DNA of 64,000 bases, taken from Bacillota bacterium (GTDB taxonomy: Bacteria > Bacillota_I > Bacilli_A > RFN20 > CAG-288). The stretch spans positions 10,001 through 74,000 of the forward strand of contig JAEWSJ010000002.1 in assembly GCA_023398335.1 (NCBI GenBank), in the 5' to 3' direction. Of this stretch, positions 61,984 to 64,000 are shown piece by piece. A program made the position numbers and the translations under genes. Every line of letters begins with the position of its first letter. Positions within the stretch are counted from its first letter, which is position 1. The notes beneath the pieces were generated by a model, which saw only the letters and a list, made by a program, of their open reading frames with translations, was not told the DNA's origin and did no database searches.

Positions 61984-62672
61984 CTACTCGAACTTTTTAA
62001 AGTTCTCCACCTGAGCCAAAACCTTGGCGTAAACGTCTTCGAACGTCATTGGAGGATATCCGTTCTTGTTAAGGAGCCTGATGATGTCGGACTGCAGACT
62101 GGCCTTGATGTTGCTTTTGGATGACCAGTCGGTGTATTTGGCTTTATCATCAACCGTCGCTTTAACTTTCTTAGCCAACTCGATAAGTTTGGCGTCATCG
62201 TATTTGAAGCCATATTTGTCCCTGATGGCCTTGAGGATATCGTAGAACGCCTTTTCCTCGAAGGTTATGCCCATCTCTTTGAACGTGTTAGCGTCCTTTT
62301 GGAGGTCGTCCAGTATCTTCTGGGCCTCTTCGCTCAGCGAATCTATGAACTCGTTGATCACGTCATCGTTGGAGATGAGAATGGTCCCGTCTCGCTTATT
62401 GTATTTATCTACAAGGTCCTTCATCCTCTTGGAGAATTCGTCGGCCTTGTATTTGTTGACTTTGCCATACTTCTTGATGGTTCTTCTAAGAAGCTCGAGT
62501 AGCATCTTGAACTTGGTGTTCTTGTAAGGTATCCCCTGGATCTTCTTGAGGTACTCTTCGCTGAATATCTCGGTCGTAGTGAGCTCGCCTTCGTCCTGGT
62601 CTTTGGCGACCGCGATACAGGCGTCAACGAGTTTCTTGACCTCGTCGTTCATCCTCTCGGCGTCGGGGGTTC
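61984..62672 (-). pseudogene. Type I restriction HsdR, C-terminal remnant truncated by an IS
   Basis: The frame reads RTPDAERMNDEVKKLV, then ITFEEKAFYDILKAIRDKYG, DDAKLIELAKKVKATVDD and KYTDWSSKSNIKASLQ. It ends GYPPMTFEDVYAKVLAQVEN and FKKFE. This is the C-terminal helical domain of type I endonuclease subunits. The PD-(D/E)XK nuclease and helicase motors are absent. The first residues of the listed frame (from 62739) are IS sequence, the true hsdR part starting about 62672. It is far richer in G and C than its neighbours (codons such as GTC, CTC, AAG), suggesting horizontal transfer. The rest probably lies past the IS, beyond 64000. Confidence 0.85.
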
Positions 62673-62725
62673 TGATGTGAACCCCATAACTTGTACTTAT
62701 TTGATAAAATATTTGAGGTGATTTT

Positions 62726-63118
62726 ATGAAAAAGGACAAAAAAGTGCGTGGAATCTATAAAAAAGTTCCAGACGACATCAAGATTAAGGTCTGTAAAGAT
62801 CATTACGATAACCACATGAGTTATCAAGAATTAGGTAAGAAATACAACCTCTACACAAAGTCAGGTGAACTCATGGAAAGCACGATGCTTGGATGGTTTA
62901 GACTTTATCGAAAAATGGGCGAAGCAGCTTTCTTAATCCATAGGCAAGGGAATCGTTCTCAATATGGAAAAGACGGAGAACCTACTTCTGAAAAAGCCAA
63001 GAAAAGAATTAAGGAATTAAGAGAAGAAAACGAAAAGCTTCGACTCCAGGTTGAATACCTAAAAAAATTGAATGCCTTGGTTCAAGAAAACCGAAAAAAA
63101 GAGAAGTTTATCAAGTAG
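62726..63118 (+). CDS. IS3-family transposase OrfA
   Basis: The 130-residue HTH protein (KVCKDHYDNHMSYQELGKKY near residues 18-37) binds the IS ends. A coiled-coil, leucine-zipper-like tail follows (RIKELREENEKLRLQVEYLK). Near its 3' end lies the A7 slippery run at 63094-63100, where a -1 frameshift gives the OrfAB fusion transposase. AGGTGATTTT precedes the ATG. Confidence 0.9.
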   Translation: MKKDKKVRGIYKKVPDDIKIKVCKDHYDNHMSYQELGKKYNLYTKSGELMESTMLGWFRLYRKMGEAAFLIHRQGNRSQYGKDGEPTSEKAKKRIKELREENEKLRLQVEYLKKLNALVQENRKKEKFIK

Positions 63119-63963
63119 TCCGTGAACTAAGGCATAAATATAAACTAAAGGACTTGCTTGAAATATCATCTCTCGGAAAATCTCTTTATTACTATTACTT
63201 CCGAAATGAAGATAAGCATAATAAACATGAGAAAACAGAGGAAATGATAGTCAATATTTTCAAAGAAAATAAGGGCAGGTATGGATATAGAAGAATAGTC
63301 TACGCTTTAAGAAATGAATACGGTCTTATAGTCAACCATAAATTAGTTAGAAAAATCATGAAGAAATATGGTCTAGTTTATAAGGCTAGAAGGCATAGGA
63401 AATATTCTTCATATCGAGGCACTGTTGGTAAGATTGCCCCTAATGTTCTAAGAAGGAAATTCGCCGCTGATGCGCCGTTCCAAAAATGGGCAACAGATAT
63501 TACTGAATTCAACATAAATGGTTCCAAAATATATTTATCTCCTATCATTGATATGTATAACGAAGAAATCATTTCTTATTCGATAAGTACATCGCCAAAC
63601 ATGAATCTTGTTCTCGATATGTTGGAGAAGGCATTCAAAAAGCTTCCACCACATCAAAAATTAATTCTACACTCGGATCAGGGATGGCATTATCAACACC
63701 CAGAGTATCAAGCTCGTTTAAGACATCGGGGAATAACCCAATCAATGTCCAGAAAAGGAAACTGCCTAGACAACTCAGTCATGGAGAACTTCTTTGGTAA
63801 GATGAAGATGGAAACAATCTATCTTTATCACATTAGGTCAATGTCTGAGATGATTGATGAAATCAATAAATACATTTCTTATTACAATTTCTATCGCATA
63901 AAAGAAAAACTGGGAGGTTATAGCCCAGTCGATTATAGAAAAATGAATCAGAACAATTTATAG
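63100..63963 (+). CDS. IS3-family transposase OrfB (DDE integrase core)
   Basis: The frame opens upstream of the first ATG (63154). Sequence REVYQVVRELRHKYKLKDLL after the A7 run continues the OrfA chain, so the functional product is OrfAB by -1 frameshift at 63094-63100. HTH_21-type GRYGYRRIVYALR precedes an rve domain with WATDITEF (first D), HSDQGWHYQ (second D) and DNSVMENFFGKMK (E). The conserved DDE residues are present, so it may be active. Confidence 0.9.
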   Translation, partial: REVYQVVRELRHKYKLKDLLEISSLGKSLYYYYFRNEDKHNKHEKTEEMIVNIFKENKGRYGYRRIVYALRNEYGLIVNHKLVRKIMKKYGLVYKARRHRKYSSYRGTVGKIAPNVLRRKFAADAPFQKWATDITEFNINGSKIYLSPIIDMYNEEIISYSISTSPNMNLVLDMLEKAFKKLPPHQKLILHSDQGWHYQHPEYQARLRHRGITQSMSRKGNCLDNSVMENFFGKMKMETIYLYHIRSMSEMIDEINKYISYYNFYRIKEKLGGYSPVDYRKMNQNNL

Positions 63964-64000
63964 TTAATTAAAATAGGTCCAATTTCTGGGGCGCACTACA

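Larger units (their letters stand above)
62673..64000 (+). mobile_element. IS3-family (IS150-like) insertion sequence
   Basis: Left end TGATGTGAACCCCATAACTT (from about 62673). The right end, read on the minus strand, is TGTAGTGCGCCCCAGAAATT, and the ends align as inverted repeats (TG..GTG..CCCCA.AA.TTG.AC.TATTT). orfA and orfB lie between. Total length about 1.33 kb is typical. The right end coincides exactly with the last base of the window, so target-site duplication cannot be checked. It interrupts hsdR. Confidence 0.88.

Noticed and set aside
62673..62739. N-terminal residues of the HsdR-remnant frame
   Set aside because: They come from IS sequence read on the opposite strand, not from hsdR.

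Overview
The window comes from a low-GC Gram-positive bacterium. Gene content and order (rpmG-secE-nusG; dnaX-ybaB-recR-tmk-holB-ricT-rsmI; pth-mfd; ribF-truB) and AT-rich codon use point to Bacilli/Mollicutes-type Firmicutes, possibly an uncultured RF39/Acholeplasma-like or Erysipelotrichia-like lineage. UGA is a stop (secE and dnaX end in TGA overlapping the next gene) and Trp is encoded by TGG, so this is not a code-4 mycoplasma. The lineage is inference; no rRNA gene is present.

Layout. 1-10.8 kb is housekeeping: mfd (cut by the window edge), pth, a GPH sugar symporter, a dusB-deoR-MBL operon, ftsH with an unusual C-terminal extension, and nusG-secE-rpmG. 10.9-16.6 kb is the most distinctive block. 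Two minus-strand transcripts each start with a strong sigma-A promoter and a sequence matching the class I cyclic-di-GMP (GEMM-I) riboswitch with a terminator expression platform. One drives a TasA/camelysin-like secreted protein, a SipW-type signal peptidase, an ABC-ATPase-like protein that has lost its nucleotide-binding motifs, and a membrane protein whose tail resembles a signal peptidase. The other drives a 416-residue secreted protein. I read this as a c-di-GMP-controlled extracellular matrix locus. 16.8-20 kb holds dut, a Gpi18-like mannosyltransferase, an MFS transporter and a structured RNA.

20.1-22.6 kb is a GntR(YtrA)-ABC operon with an iterated operator. 22.7-25.7 kb is a second highlight: a 22-codon leader peptide with six consecutive Tyr codons and mutually exclusive hairpins ahead of a TrpXYZ-type ABC transporter. 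This looks like ribosome-mediated attenuation of a predicted tyrosine importer. 25.7-34.3 kb has CvpA-like and other membrane proteins, a CDF exporter, lysS, ribF, truB, a TtcA-GNAT fusion and a Sel1-repeat protein. 35-44 kb is the dnaX-to-rsmI replication/repair operon plus a P-type ATPase and tRNA-Lys(CUU). 44-51.2 kb contains a MazG-like protein, an HPr-like protein without the phosphorylatable His, glyA, an MBL hydrolase, a DUF368 protein, rsuA, a phosphodiesterase-like protein, a HIT protein and psuG (preceded by a three-hairpin RNA).

51.4-64 kb is a decaying accessory region. It has pseudogenes of an APH-type kinase, an AraC/GyrI-like regulator, an Xre repressor and transposases, among intact C69 dipeptidase, DUF5714, ion-transporter and Fic genes. 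It ends with a helicase and the C-terminal remnant of a type I restriction HsdR subunit, cut by an IS3-family element whose right end coincides with base 64000. The HsdR remnant is visibly richer in G and C than its surroundings, suggesting transfer.
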